From JARDZI01 sp041639705 (GTDB taxonomy: Bacteria > Bacillota > Clostridia > Clostridiales > Caloramatoraceae), in assembly GCA_041639705.1 (NCBI GenBank), contig JBEQBT010000075.1, positions 1 through 13,140 of the forward strand: a DNA stretch of 13,140 bases, read 5' to 3'. Both the position numbers and the translations under genes were made by a program. Below the pieces are notes generated by a model, which saw nothing but the letters and a program-made list of their open reading frames with translations, did not search any database and was not told the origin of the DNA. Numbering within the stretch: the stretch's first letter is position 1; each line of letters begins with the position of its first letter. This document shows positions 1 to 6,289 of the stretch, one piece after another.

Positions 1-12
1 CTCTTCCGATCT
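1..12. other. Illumina adapter remnant at contig edge
   Basis: The first 12 bases, CTCTTCCGATCT, equal the 3' end of the Illumina sequencing adapter (reverse complement AGATCGGAAGAG). Genomic sequence resumes at base 13. Read on the minus strand, the junction creates an in-frame TAG in leuB, so the apparent stop there is artificial. I identified this from memory of the adapter sequence. A chance 12-base match exactly at the end is very unlikely. Confidence 0.93.
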
Positions 13-145
13 ATCCACCCATTAGATATTCTTTAAATTCCATTTCTACCCAGTATTTTTCACATACTGCCTTAAGCACCTTAAGCCCCTGCTTCATCGT
101 CTCAGGACCAATTCCATCTCCAGGCAGAACGGCTATTTTCTTCAT
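13..145 (-). CDS. leuB: 3-isopropylmalate dehydrogenase, N-terminal fragment (cut by contig end)
   Basis: LeuB oxidises and decarboxylates 3-isopropylmalate to 2-oxoisocaproate with NAD+, the third leucine-specific step in the cytoplasm. Only the first 44 codons are present. They begin MKKIAVLPGDGIGPE, the typical nucleotide-binding start of the isocitrate/isopropylmalate dehydrogenase family, and continue to EYLMGG, where family members go on into GGxxID. The ATG overlaps the leuD stop as ATGA, and AAGGGTGA lies just upstream inside leuD as ribosome-binding site, so translation is probably coupled. The gene is last of the visible ilvC-leuC-leuD-leuB operon. The break is a contig edge with adapter, not a biological truncation. 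In a cell with CimA, the same enzyme is expected to act on methylmalate in isoleucine synthesis (inference). Confidence 0.92.
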
Positions 146-636
146 AATGTCACCCTTTTCTTCGTATATTCTATAAGTCCACCTGCATTTATTATTTCTT
201 GCATAAAAGCTGGAAATGGAATTATGCTATAGGATTTTCCTTTTGTGGTATTCTTCAAATTACCCTTTTCCGGATCTACTGAAAATTCATCACCATCAGC
301 TGCTTCATATACAGCTTCTGGACATTCTATAATAGTAAGCCCTATATTTATTGCATTTCTGTAGAATATCCTGGCAAAGGTTTCGGCAATAACAAGCTTT
401 ATTCCTGATTTCTTAATTACAAGTGGAGCATGCTCCCTTGAGGAGCCACAGCCAAAGTTTTTTCCTGCAACTATTATGGATGAGCCGCCCTTAAGCTTAG
501 TAAAATAATCATGATCAAGGTCCTCCATACAGTGGAGTGTAAGCTCCTTAACGTCGCTTATATTTAAATACCTTGCAGGTATTATTACATCAGTATCAAT
601 ATTATCTCCATATTTTATTGCTTTTCCATCAATCAT
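142..636 (-). CDS. leuD: 3-isopropylmalate dehydratase small subunit
   Basis: LeuD is the swivel-domain subunit of isopropylmalate isomerase. With LeuC it converts 2-isopropylmalate to 3-isopropylmalate through dehydration and rehydration. The protein has 164 residues, the short archaeal/clostridial form rather than the roughly 200-residue enterobacterial one. Visible motifs are DNIDTDVIIPARYL near residues 11-24 and GKNFGCGSSREHAP at 58-71, the substrate-contacting loop of the aconitase family small domain. The ATG overlaps the leuC stop by four bases (ATGA), and its Shine-Dalgarno GAGGAGGT lies inside the last codons of leuC, so the two subunits should be made in step. The stop overlaps leuB in the same way. 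Because citramalate needs the same type of isomerisation, LeuCD probably serves the CimA isoleucine route as well (inference). Confidence 0.96.
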   Translation of the reverse strand: MIDGKAIKYGDNIDTDVIIPARYLNISDVKELTLHCMEDLDHDYFTKLKGGSSIIVAGKNFGCGSSREHAPLVIKKSGIKLVIAETFARIFYRNAINIGLTIIECPEAVYEAADGDEFSVDPEKGNLKNTTKGKSYSIIPFPAFMQEIINAGGLIEYTKKRVTL

Positions 637-1898
637 TTTAATACCTCCTCAGGTGAAGATATTTTCCCTGTTATTGCTGAGGCAGCAGCTACAGCTGGGC
701 TTGATAAATAAACTTCACTTTCTGGATGTCCCATTCTGCCTACAAAATTTCTATTAGTAGTTGCAATTGCCCTTTCTCCCTTTGCAAGTACACCCATGTG
801 TCCTCCAAGGCAGGGTCCACAGGTCGGAGTGCTGACAGCAGCACCTGCTTCTATAAAGGTTTCGATTAAACCTTCCTTCATTGCATCTAAATATATTTTC
901 TGTGTCGCAGGGAATATGATTACCCTTACATCAGGATGAACCTTGTTACCTTTAAGAACCTTTGCTGTAATTCTTAAATCCTCAAGCCTTCCATTAGTAC
1001 AGGAGCCTATAACAACCTGATCAATTTTTACATCACCAACCTCATCAATGGTCCTAGTGTTCGATGGAAGATGTGGAAAGGCAACAGTTGGTTTTATCTG
1101 TGACAGGTCTATTTCATAAACCGACCTATAAACAGCATCCTCATCAGCTTTAAAAACCTTATATTCCTTTTTTGAGTGAGATTTTATATATTCAAGTGTT
1201 TTATTATCAACCTCAAATATTCCATTTTTCGCACCTGCCTCAATTGCCATATTTGCAATTGTAAAGCGGTCATCCATGGATAGGTATTTAAGTCCATCTC
1301 CTGTATATTCCATAGATTCATATAGTGCACCATCTACACCAATCATTCCAATGATGTGAAGTATTACATCCTTGCCACAAACCCACTTTGAGGGGTTGCC
1401 CTTAAGTACAAATTTTATTGCATCAGGAATCTTGAACCAGGCCTCACCCTCTGCCATGCCGACTGCCATATCTGTACTTCCAACTCCTGTAGAAAATGCA
1501 CCAAGTGCACCATATGTACAGGTATGTGAATCAGCTCCAATAACAACATCCCCAGAGACCACAAGGCCCTTTTCGGGAAGGAGTGCATGCTCTATTCCCA
1601 TTTGACCTATTTCAAAATAGTTTTCTATTTTGTGCTTCTTTGCAAATTCTCTTATTAATTTGCAGTTTTCCGCTGACTTTATATCCTTGTTAGGGGCGAA
1701 ATGGTCAGGAACTATTGAGATTTTTGAGGTATCAAATACCTTGTCTATATTTATTTTTTCAAATTCCCTTACTGCCACGGGAGTAGTAACGTCATTTCCA
1801 AGTACCATGTCAAGCTTCGACTTAATTAACTGGCCGGCCACAACTTCATCTAAACCAGCATGTGCAGCAAGTATTTTTTGAGTCATAGTCATACCCAT
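633..1898 (-). CDS. leuC: 3-isopropylmalate dehydratase large subunit
   Basis: LeuC is the [4Fe-4S] catalytic subunit of isopropylmalate isomerase, an aconitase-superfamily enzyme of leucine synthesis. The 421-residue length matches the LeuC2/homoaconitase-type group of archaea and clostridia, not the 466-residue E. coli type. Cluster ligands are C300 in IGSCTNGR and C360/C363 in TCGPCLGGH. GADSHTCTYG at 121-130 and FVGRMGHPES near 386-394 are further family motifs. The first of three nearby ATGs (codons 1, 3, 5) is taken as start because AAGGAGG lies eight bases before it. The gene follows ilvC after a 33-base gap without a terminator, so it belongs to the same transcript. Members of this group sometimes accept citramalate. 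Whether this one does cannot be read from the sequence. Confidence 0.96.
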   Translation of the reverse strand: MGMTMTQKILAAHAGLDEVVAGQLIKSKLDMVLGNDVTTPVAVREFEKINIDKVFDTSKISIVPDHFAPNKDIKSAENCKLIREFAKKHKIENYFEIGQMGIEHALLPEKGLVVSGDVVIGADSHTCTYGALGAFSTGVGSTDMAVGMAEGEAWFKIPDAIKFVLKGNPSKWVCGKDVILHIIGMIGVDGALYESMEYTGDGLKYLSMDDRFTIANMAIEAGAKNGIFEVDNKTLEYIKSHSKKEYKVFKADEDAVYRSVYEIDLSQIKPTVAFPHLPSNTRTIDEVGDVKIDQVVIGSCTNGRLEDLRITAKVLKGNKVHPDVRVIIFPATQKIYLDAMKEGLIETFIEAGAAVSTPTCGPCLGGHMGVLAKGERAIATTNRNFVGRMGHPESEVYLSSPAVAAASAITGKISSPEEVLK

Positions 1899-1931
1899 TG
1901 GTATCGCCTCCTTGTAGTTTTTTTGTTGCTT

Positions 1932-2933
1932 TTACTTCTTTGGAATCCAGGACATCATTCCTCTAAGCTCCTTGCCTACCTTTTCTATTTCGTGCTCTGA
2001 TTCAATCCTTCTTGTTGCATTGAAGTTTGGTCTCCCTACCTGATTTTCAAGGAGCCAGTTTCTAGCGAAGGTTCCATCCTGTATTTCACCTAGTACTTTC
2101 TTCATTTCCTTTCTTGTATCATCTGTTATTATTCTCTTCCCAACGTTGTAGTCACCATATTCTGCAGTATCGCTTATTGAATATCTCATATTGGCAAATC
2201 CGCCCTGATTAATAAGGTCAACTATAAGCTTCATTTCATGACAACATTCAAAATATGCATTTTCTGGTGCATAGCCTGCTTCAACAAGTGTATCAAAGCC
2301 TGCCTTCATAAGTTCTGTAACTCCTCCACAAAGAACAGCCTGCTCTCCAAATAAATCTGTTTCTGTTTCATCCTTGAAGGTTGTTTCAAGAACTCCAGCT
2401 CTTGATCCGCCTATTCCCTTTGCATAGGCAAGTGCATATTCCTTTGCTTTTCCTGAATAATCTTGATAAACTGCTATAAGACATGGAACTCCTTTTCCTT
2501 CCAAGAATTGACTTCTAACTGTATGGCCAGGACCCTTTGGTGCTACCATGAACACATCACAATTTGCTGGTGGAAGTATTTGACCATAATGAATGTTGAA
2601 GCCGTGGGCGAAAACCAGAGAGGCTCCAGGTTTAAGATTGGATTCTACAGATTCCTTGTACAATTTAGCCTGTTTTTCATCAGGCACTAATATCATTACA
2701 AAATCTGCTTTTGATACAGCCTCAGCAGTCTCGTATACAGTAAGTCCCTTTTCCTCAGCTAGTTTCCAGGACTTGCTGCCCTTGTAAAGTCCAACACATA
2801 CATCAACACCACTTTCCTTTAAGTTCAAGCAGTGCGCATGTCCCTGGCTTCCATAACCTATAACAGCAACCTTCTTTCCTTTTAGCAATCCAAGATTTGC
2901 ATCACCATCATAATAAAGTTTTACATTTCCCAT
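1932..2933 (-). CDS. ilvC: Ketol-acid reductoisomerase, class I
   Basis: IlvC isomerises and reduces acetolactate or acetohydroxybutyrate to the dihydroxy acids of valine/leucine or isoleucine synthesis, using Mg2+ and a nicotinamide cofactor. From the chosen start it has 333 residues, the usual class I length. The Rossmann motif GYGSQGHAH is at 26-34, with H110 in VFAHGFN. The Mg-binding acids are in ETDLFGEQ (D193, E197) and in FECCHE (E229, E233), with S254 in YSIS. The serines in the loop GLYKGSKSW (47-56) suggest NADPH preference. The open frame runs 21 codons further, to 2996, but that part is coded by a mobile repeat and has no ribosome-binding site. The ATG at 2933 has GGAGG nine bases before it. 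First gene of the operon with leuC, leuD and leuB, behind a T-box-like leader. Confidence 0.96.
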   Translation of the reverse strand: MGNVKLYYDGDANLGLLKGKKVAVIGYGSQGHAHCLNLKESGVDVCVGLYKGSKSWKLAEEKGLTVYETAEAVSKADFVMILVPDEKQAKLYKESVESNLKPGASLVFAHGFNIHYGQILPPANCDVFMVAPKGPGHTVRSQFLEGKGVPCLIAVYQDYSGKAKEYALAYAKGIGGSRAGVLETTFKDETETDLFGEQAVLCGGVTELMKAGFDTLVEAGYAPENAYFECCHEMKLIVDLINQGGFANMRYSISDTAEYGDYNVGKRIITDDTRKEMKKVLGEIQDGTFARNWLLENQVGRPNFNATRRIESEHEIEKVGKELRGMMSWIPKK

Positions 2934-2972
2934 AATAAAATTCCTCCATTCTAAATTTTGTTTTTTTCCATC

Positions 2973-3065
2973 GTAGGGGCGAACAGTGTTTGCCAAATGT
3001 TATACACTAAAGTCAAGAAATAGTTCCAAATGATAATGTCCCCGGGCAACACTGTTCACCCCTAC
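2973..3065. repeat. 93-bp palindromic MITE-like element, copy 1
   Basis: The left arm begins GTAGGGGCGAACAGTGTT (2973-2990). The right arm ends ACACTGTTCACCCCTAC (3049-3065). The arms are imperfect inverted copies of about 22 bases around an unrelated AT-rich middle. A second copy of the same 93-bp length is at 8172-8264, and a related left end is at 5533. This copy lies between the ilvC leader and ilvC, 40 bases before the ilvC ATG, and would fold in the mRNA 5' region. It codes for no transposase, so it would be a non-autonomous element. Confidence 0.8.
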
Positions 3066-3116
3066 ACTTGGAAGGTACCACTTTAACACTTTATTGAAGC
3101 AAAGCGTCAATATTAT

Positions 3117-3152
3117 AAAAAAAGGATGCTTCCCGTTGGGGGAGTATCCTTT
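3117..3152 (-). terminator. Intrinsic terminator in the ilvC leader
   Basis: Read on the minus strand, AAAGGATACTCCC pairs with GGGAAGCATCCTTT across the loop CCAAC, with one bulge and one G-U pair, and is followed by a run of seven T. It lies between the T-box-like leader and ilvC, the place of a leader attenuator. TTGGG upstream (3161-3157) can pair with CCCAA in the terminator loop and arm (3140-3136), giving a possible competing antiterminator. Confidence 0.75.
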
Positions 3153-3308
3153 GAAACCCAATTTTATATAAACTCATTTTAAATAACGGCATTGCCGCAC
3201 ATCTAAGTAATCTTAGGTGTGTGACTAGGGTAGAGTTTAACAAGCCTATTGGTTAAGCCAGCATTTGGTGCAGCAAAGCTAAACCTTACTCTATCCTTCG
3301 TCATCTTT
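3117..3308 (-). promoter_or_regulatory. T-box-like leader of the ilvC-leuCDB operon
   Basis: On the minus strand the leader opens with AAAGATGACGAAGGATAGAGTAA, split here as AAAGATGACGA then AGGATAGAGTAA, closely like the leuA leader (AAAGATGATGAC, AGTAA). A putative leucine specifier CTC lies in TTAAACTCTACCC, beside TTGAAACTCACCC in the leuA leader. GCCGTTATTTAAAATGAGT then matches the conserved pre-antiterminator block, and an attenuator follows. The expected TGGTACCGCG after AATTGGGT is missing: the sequence goes directly into TTCAAAGGAT. A TGGTACC does occur downstream of the terminator (minus strand, 3079-3073). The family assignment rests on similarity to the intact leader in this window. 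Function is uncertain because the tRNA-end-binding bulge is not evident. Confidence 0.65.
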
Positions 3309-3466
3309 AGCATTATTAATTTTGGTCTGAAGTGGCTAATAATAATTATTGCCACGATAATAATGACGCTAAGGACTAGGAGGTTAAGTATTAGGCCTAG
3401 GCTAATTATAATATTATTTAGTTTTTGAATATTTATTGGAATATAACTATTCAAAAGATTAAACAT
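3203..3466 (-). CDS. Doubtful 87-residue ORF with one hydrophobic segment, overlapping the ilvC leader
   Basis: This frame starts at an ATG with GATGAGGTG about six bases upstream and would code for a small protein with a single strongly hydrophobic stretch at about residues 18-45 (isoleucine, leucine and valine rich), followed by a basic tail. I recognise no family. The last third lies within the T-box-like leader of ilvC (from 3308), where RNA structure rather than protein explains the conservation. The hydrophobic part could simply reflect AT-rich DNA. It may be a genuine small membrane protein cotranscribed with the leader, or no gene at all. A weak promoter, TTGACT and TAACCT with 17 bases between, lies upstream at 3539-3511. 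Confidence 0.27.
   Translation of the reverse strand: MFNLLNSYIPINIQKLNNIIISLGLILNLLVLSVIIIVAIIIISHFRPKLIMLKMTKDRVRFSFAAPNAGLTNRLVKLYPSHTPKIT
3332..3355. promoter_or_regulatory. Palindrome upstream of the ilvC leader
   Basis: A near-perfect inverted repeat of about 24 bases reads GTGGC, then AT-only bases that are themselves palindromic, then GCCAC. It sits some 25 bases before the first conserved base of the ilvC leader and has no T run, so it resembles a protein-binding operator more than a terminator. The binding factor is unknown. Confidence 0.35.
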
Positions 3467-3642
3467 AATTGCACCTCATCTGTTACTTGGTTTTTTAAAT
3501 ATTAAAATCTAGGTTAACAGGTATTTTTCATAAAGTCAACTACTTTTTTAAAAAAATAAAGTTTATTCTAATTTTCCCTTTGATTGTTTTTGCCATACTG
3601 AAATAGGCCTAGAATTTCCATGGGTTGGCCGCACCACAATAA

Positions 3643-3756
3643 ATGAAAGTATGATGCTGTTATTCTGAACGCAGTGAAGAATCCTTCACTGTGCTGCGCA
3701 TTAGGATCCTTCTCAAGTTCAGGATAGCATGGGGCTATAACAAATTAGACTTTCAT
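3643..3756. repeat. ATGAAA-ended palindromic element, copy A
   Basis: Outer ends are ATGAAAGT (3643-3650) and ACTTTCAT (3749-3756). Inside, TATTCTGAACGCAGTGAAG is matched in inverted, imperfect form by CTTCTCAAGTTCAGGATA. The core is the widespread TCATCCTGAGC...GAAGGATC type of intergenic repeat. Copies B and C lie at 6133-6253 and 6290-6395. It fills most of the gap between the divergent ilvC leader and ilvD. The rest of that gap (3467-3642) is AT-rich and shows only the weak promoter-like match described for the doubtful minus-strand ORF at 3203-3466. Confidence 0.7.
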
Positions 3757-3763
3757 AGAAATG

Positions 3764-3785
3764 AATAACAAATTTTTTTGTTATT
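3764..3785. promoter_or_regulatory. Inverted repeat abutting the ilvD -35 box (candidate operator)
   Basis: AATAACAAA (3764-3772) and TTTGTTATT (3777-3785) are perfect nine-base inverted arms around TTTT. The right arm runs into the ilvD -35 hexamer at 3784. There is no gene upstream for it to terminate. Its place suggests a regulator site controlling ilvD, which lacks a T-box leader. It does not fit the CodY consensus. Confidence 0.5.
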
Positions 3786-3813
3786 GACATACCTTCTGAC
3801 TTTAGAGTATATT
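3784..3813 (+). promoter_or_regulatory. ilvD promoter, sigma-A type
   Basis: TTGACA (3784-3789) and TATATT (3808-3813) are separated by 18 bases. Transcription would start near 3820, giving a leader of about 27 bases with AGGAGTG before the ilvD ATG, too short for a riboswitch or T-box. Confidence 0.8.
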
Positions 3814-3846
3814 AACTTTTAAAAACAAAACATTAGGAGTGATAAA

Positions 3847-5514
3847 ATGCGAAGTCATGAGGTTACACAGGGAGTGTCTAGAGCACCACATAGATCATTA
3901 TTTTACGCAATGGGATATACACCTGAGGATCTTGAAAAACCAATAATAGGTGTTGTTAATGCTGCTAATGAAATAATTCCAGGACATTTTCATCTTGATA
4001 CAATAGCAAGTGTAGCGAAGGCTGGAATATATGCTGCAGGGGGAACTCCATTAGAGTTTCCTTCAATAGGTATTTGTGATGGAATCTCTATGAATCATAG
4101 TGGTATGAAATATCCACTGGCAAGTAGAGAGCTTATAGCGGATTCTATTGAGGCAGTTGCAGAGGCTTATAAATTTGATGGACTGCTTTTAATAGGTTCC
4201 TGTGATAAAATCGTACCAGGAATGCTAATGGCAGCTGCAAGGCTTAATATACCTGCTGTTTTTATTGGAGGAGGTCCCATGCTGTCAGGTAATCATAATG
4301 GAGAACCAACGGATTTAGTTAGTGGAGCCTTTGAAGGCGTTGGTGCATATGCAAGCGGTAAGATAAGTGCAGAGGAACTAAAGGAAATAGAAAGTAATTG
4401 TTGCCCGACCTGTGGGAGCTGTGCAGGACTTTTTACAGCTAATACAATGAATTGTCTTGCAGAGGGACTGGGAATAGCACTTCCAGGCAATGGAACAATA
4501 CCAGCACCCTATGGGAAAAGACTTCAGTTGGCAAAAAAAGCAGGTGCCAGTATAGTTGAGATGGTTAAAAGGGACATAAAAGCAAGGGATATATTAACCC
4601 TTGAAGCATTTAGAAATGCTGTGACTCTGGATATGGCAATAGGAGGCAGCAGTAATACAGTACTCCATCTTCTTGCAATTGCAAGGGAAGCAGAGGTTGA
4701 ATTAAGGTTAGAGGACTTTGATGAAATAAGTAGAAAGGTTCCTAATATAACTAAACTTTTACCCTCTGGAAGCCATTCAATGGAGGATCTGGACAGGGCA
4801 GGTGGAATACAAGCAGTAATAAAGGTGCTGCTAGATGCAGGTTTGTATAATGGAAATTGCATAACTGTAACAGGAAATAATCATATTTCAAACACAACCC
4901 ACTCAAATGTAAAGGATTGGAAGGTTATAAGAAGTATTGAAAATTCATATAGCTCCCAGGGTGGAATCGCAGTATTAAGTGGTAACTTGGCACCTGATGG
5001 GGCTGTTGTAAAAGCGGCGGGGGTAAAACCTGAAATGATGGTACACAGGGGTCCTGCAAGAGTTTACAATTCTGAAGAGGATGCATATGCTTCAATCATG
5101 GATGGAGCTATAAAATCAGGAGATGTTGTTGTAATCAGATATGAAGGGCCTAAAGGATGTCCAGGAATGCGTGAGATGCTAAGCCCCACAGCTGCAATTA
5201 TAGGGATGGGACTTGAGAAATCTGTAGCATTGATAACAGATGGAAGATTCTCTGGAGGGACAAAGGGCCCCTGCATCGGCCACATCTCTCCCGAGGCAAG
5301 TGAAGGTGGTCCCATTGCAATATTGCAGGATGGGGATATTGTATCTATCAATATTCATGAAAGAAAAATAAATGTTGAACTGACTGATGAGGAGATATCA
5401 AATAGACTAAAAGGATGGGAAGCACCAGAATCTAAGGCAAAAAAGGGCACATACCTTTATAGATACAGTAAACTTGTATCCTCTGCCAGCAAGGGTGCGA
5501 TACTAGAAATTTAA
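3847..5514 (+). CDS. ilvD: Dihydroxy-acid dehydratase
   Basis: IlvD removes water from dihydroxyisovalerate or dihydroxymethylvalerate to give the 2-oxo acids before valine/leucine and isoleucine. The 555-residue length is normal for the IlvD/Edd family. Motifs are GICDGI at 75-80, GSCDKIVPG at 117-125 with cluster cysteine C119, and CCPTCGSCAG at 185-194 with C192. Where [2Fe-2S] enzymes have PCN, this protein has IIPGHFHLD (43-51), with glycine instead of the extra cysteine. That is the E. coli pattern of an oxygen-labile [4Fe-4S] enzyme and fits an anaerobe. Start ATG at 3847 follows AGGAGTG. It is transcribed alone, divergent from ilvC, with its own promoter and a candidate operator. No clear terminator follows: a repeat element begins 18 bases after the stop. 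Confidence 0.97.
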   Translation: MRSHEVTQGVSRAPHRSLFYAMGYTPEDLEKPIIGVVNAANEIIPGHFHLDTIASVAKAGIYAAGGTPLEFPSIGICDGISMNHSGMKYPLASRELIADSIEAVAEAYKFDGLLLIGSCDKIVPGMLMAAARLNIPAVFIGGGPMLSGNHNGEPTDLVSGAFEGVGAYASGKISAEELKEIESNCCPTCGSCAGLFTANTMNCLAEGLGIALPGNGTIPAPYGKRLQLAKKAGASIVEMVKRDIKARDILTLEAFRNAVTLDMAIGGSSNTVLHLLAIAREAEVELRLEDFDEISRKVPNITKLLPSGSHSMEDLDRAGGIQAVIKVLLDAGLYNGNCITVTGNNHISNTTHSNVKDWKVIRSIENSYSSQGGIAVLSGNLAPDGAVVKAAGVKPEMMVHRGPARVYNSEEDAYASIMDGAIKSGDVVVIRYEGPKGCPGMREMLSPTAAIIGMGLEKSVALITDGRFSGGTKGPCIGHISPEASEGGPIAILQDGDIVSINIHERKINVELTDEEISNRLKGWEAPESKAKKGTYLYRYSKLVSSASKGAILEI

Positions 5515-5532
5515 AAAAGGATATCCTGAAAC

Positions 5533-5698
5533 GTAGGGGCGAGCAGTGTCGCCGGTCTGCACCTATCATGTAGTGGCCGATGCCCACATCGGTTTGGGTA
5601 TTTGCTGCACGAGGGATTTTCACAACTGATGCAGGTATCACCATAGACGTTAATGCTCTGTGGATGTAGGCATCGACCACTACAGTATAGGTCTGACA
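5533..5698. repeat. Composite palindromic element after ilvD
   Basis: It begins with GTAGGGGCGAGCAGTGTCGCC (bases 5533-5553; first 20 bases shared in type with the 93-bp elements) but lacks the matching right end. Directly next is a second, larger inverted repeat: TAGTGGCCGATGCCCACATC (5571-5590) against GGATGTAGGCATCGACCAC (5662-5680), with two mismatches, plus weaker outer similarity (CACCTATCA against AGTATAGGT). It looks like one element inserted into, or replacing part of, another. It may also act as the 3' hairpin of the ilvD mRNA. Confidence 0.6.
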
Positions 5699-5758
5699 AT
5701 CAAAACAATATGGGTCAGGCGATTACAACAGTATTTTAAAAAAATCAAAAAATAGCTA

Positions 5759-5787
5759 TTGACAAGATATGAAGAACTAAGTAATAT
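5759..5787 (+). promoter_or_regulatory. Promoter of the leuA operon, sigma-A type
   Basis: A perfect TTGACA (5759-5764) is followed after 17 bases by TAATAT (5782-5787). Predicted transcription starts near 5794, about 25 bases before the first conserved T-box leader bases. Confidence 0.82.
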
Positions 5788-5819
5788 AAATATTAAAATT
5801 TAAAAAATTCTAAAAATTG

Positions 5820-6102
5820 AAAGATGATGACAGGGAAAAGTAAAGTGTTTAATAGCTTTCAAAGAGAATGGGATGCAGAAATTCTTAAAACAAAAATTTC
5901 TAGCAATGCTGAGAACCCATAGGCTTTAATATTTGAAACTCACCCTTGAATTGCAGGTTGAAAAAAATTATTTATTAGGTTTAGACTGAAAAATGATTTT
6001 AGTAAACTTAGCCGGTGCATTACCGTTATTTAAATTGAGTTATAAATTTGGATGGTACCGCGAACAGATTCCGCTCCATGGGTTGGGCAGAATCTGTTTT
6101 TT
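5820..6102 (+). promoter_or_regulatory. T-box leader, leucine specifier, for leuA operon
   Basis: T-box leaders bind a specific tRNA; when it is uncharged, the antiterminator forms and transcription continues. Here stem I begins AAAGATGATGAC with an AGTA box. AGAGAATGGG and ATTCTT give the distal arm, and the likely specifier is CTC (leucine) at 5939-5941 in GAAACTCACC. The block ACCGTTATTTAAATTGAGT follows, then the canonical GGATGGTACCGCG at 6050-6062, whose TGGT would pair with the tRNA-Leu ACCA end. TGGA and GCG here can pair with CGC and TCCA just downstream as antiterminator. The specifier was chosen by eye; the family assignment is firm. Confidence 0.93.
6063..6102 (+). terminator. Attenuator terminator of the leuA T-box
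   Basis: AACAGATTC (6063-6071) pairs perfectly with GAATCTGTT (6090-6098) and runs into a T stretch to 6102. It starts on the base after the T-box motif and shares CCGCTCC with the antiterminator, so the two folds exclude each other. Confidence 0.9.
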
Positions 6103-6132
6103 ATTTAACAATTTGTAGACACTGTCATTAAT

Positions 6133-6253
6133 ATGAAACAATCTACCCTGTCATCCTGAGCGCAGCGAAGGATCTTATACACGTACCTGGGTATGATTCT
6201 TCACTACGTTCAGAATGACAGCAATGCTTAACATGAAACACTCTTTGTTTCAT
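6133..6253. repeat. ATGAAA-ended palindromic element, copy B
   Basis: Ends are ATGAAAC (6133-6139) and GTTTCAT (6247-6253). The core hairpin (6149-6221, 73 bp) begins TGTCATCCTGAGCGCAGCG and ends CACTACGTTCAGAATGACA. The right end also forms a tight local hairpin (ATGAAACA at 6233-6240 with TGTTTCAT at 6246-6253). It lies between the T-box terminator and leuA. Confidence 0.72.
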
Positions 6254-6263
6254 CATATTTTGT

Positions 6264-6277
6264 GCCGGTGCGCCGGC
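6264..6277. repeat. GC-rich hairpin between repeat copies B and C
   Basis: GCCGG and CCGGC flank TGCG, a small island of very high GC content in an AT-rich leader. It probably derives from another repeat remnant. No function is evident. Confidence 0.4.
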
Positions 6278-6289
6278 GTGGGAGTTAAT

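Noticed and set aside
1372..1881. Plus-strand open frames within leuC (77 and 83 codons)
   Set aside because: They are antisense shadows of leuC, without ribosome-binding sites or recognisable protein features.
2463..2787. Plus-strand open frames within ilvC
   Set aside because: Antisense shadows of a strongly conserved gene. No start signals.
3764..3785. CodY box at the ilvD promoter
   Set aside because: AATAACAAATTTTTTTGTT does not fit the AATTTTCWGAAAATT pattern.
3480..3846. T-box or other riboswitch before ilvD
   Set aside because: No GGTACCGCG-type motif or attenuator, and the predicted leader is only about 27 bases.
4293..5351. Minus-strand open frames within ilvD
   Set aside because: Antisense shadows. 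The ilvD protein is intact and fully explains this stretch.
5432..5699. Two minus-strand open frames at the end of ilvD
   Set aside because: They are composed of the palindromic repeat and antisense ilvD, and no family is recognisable.
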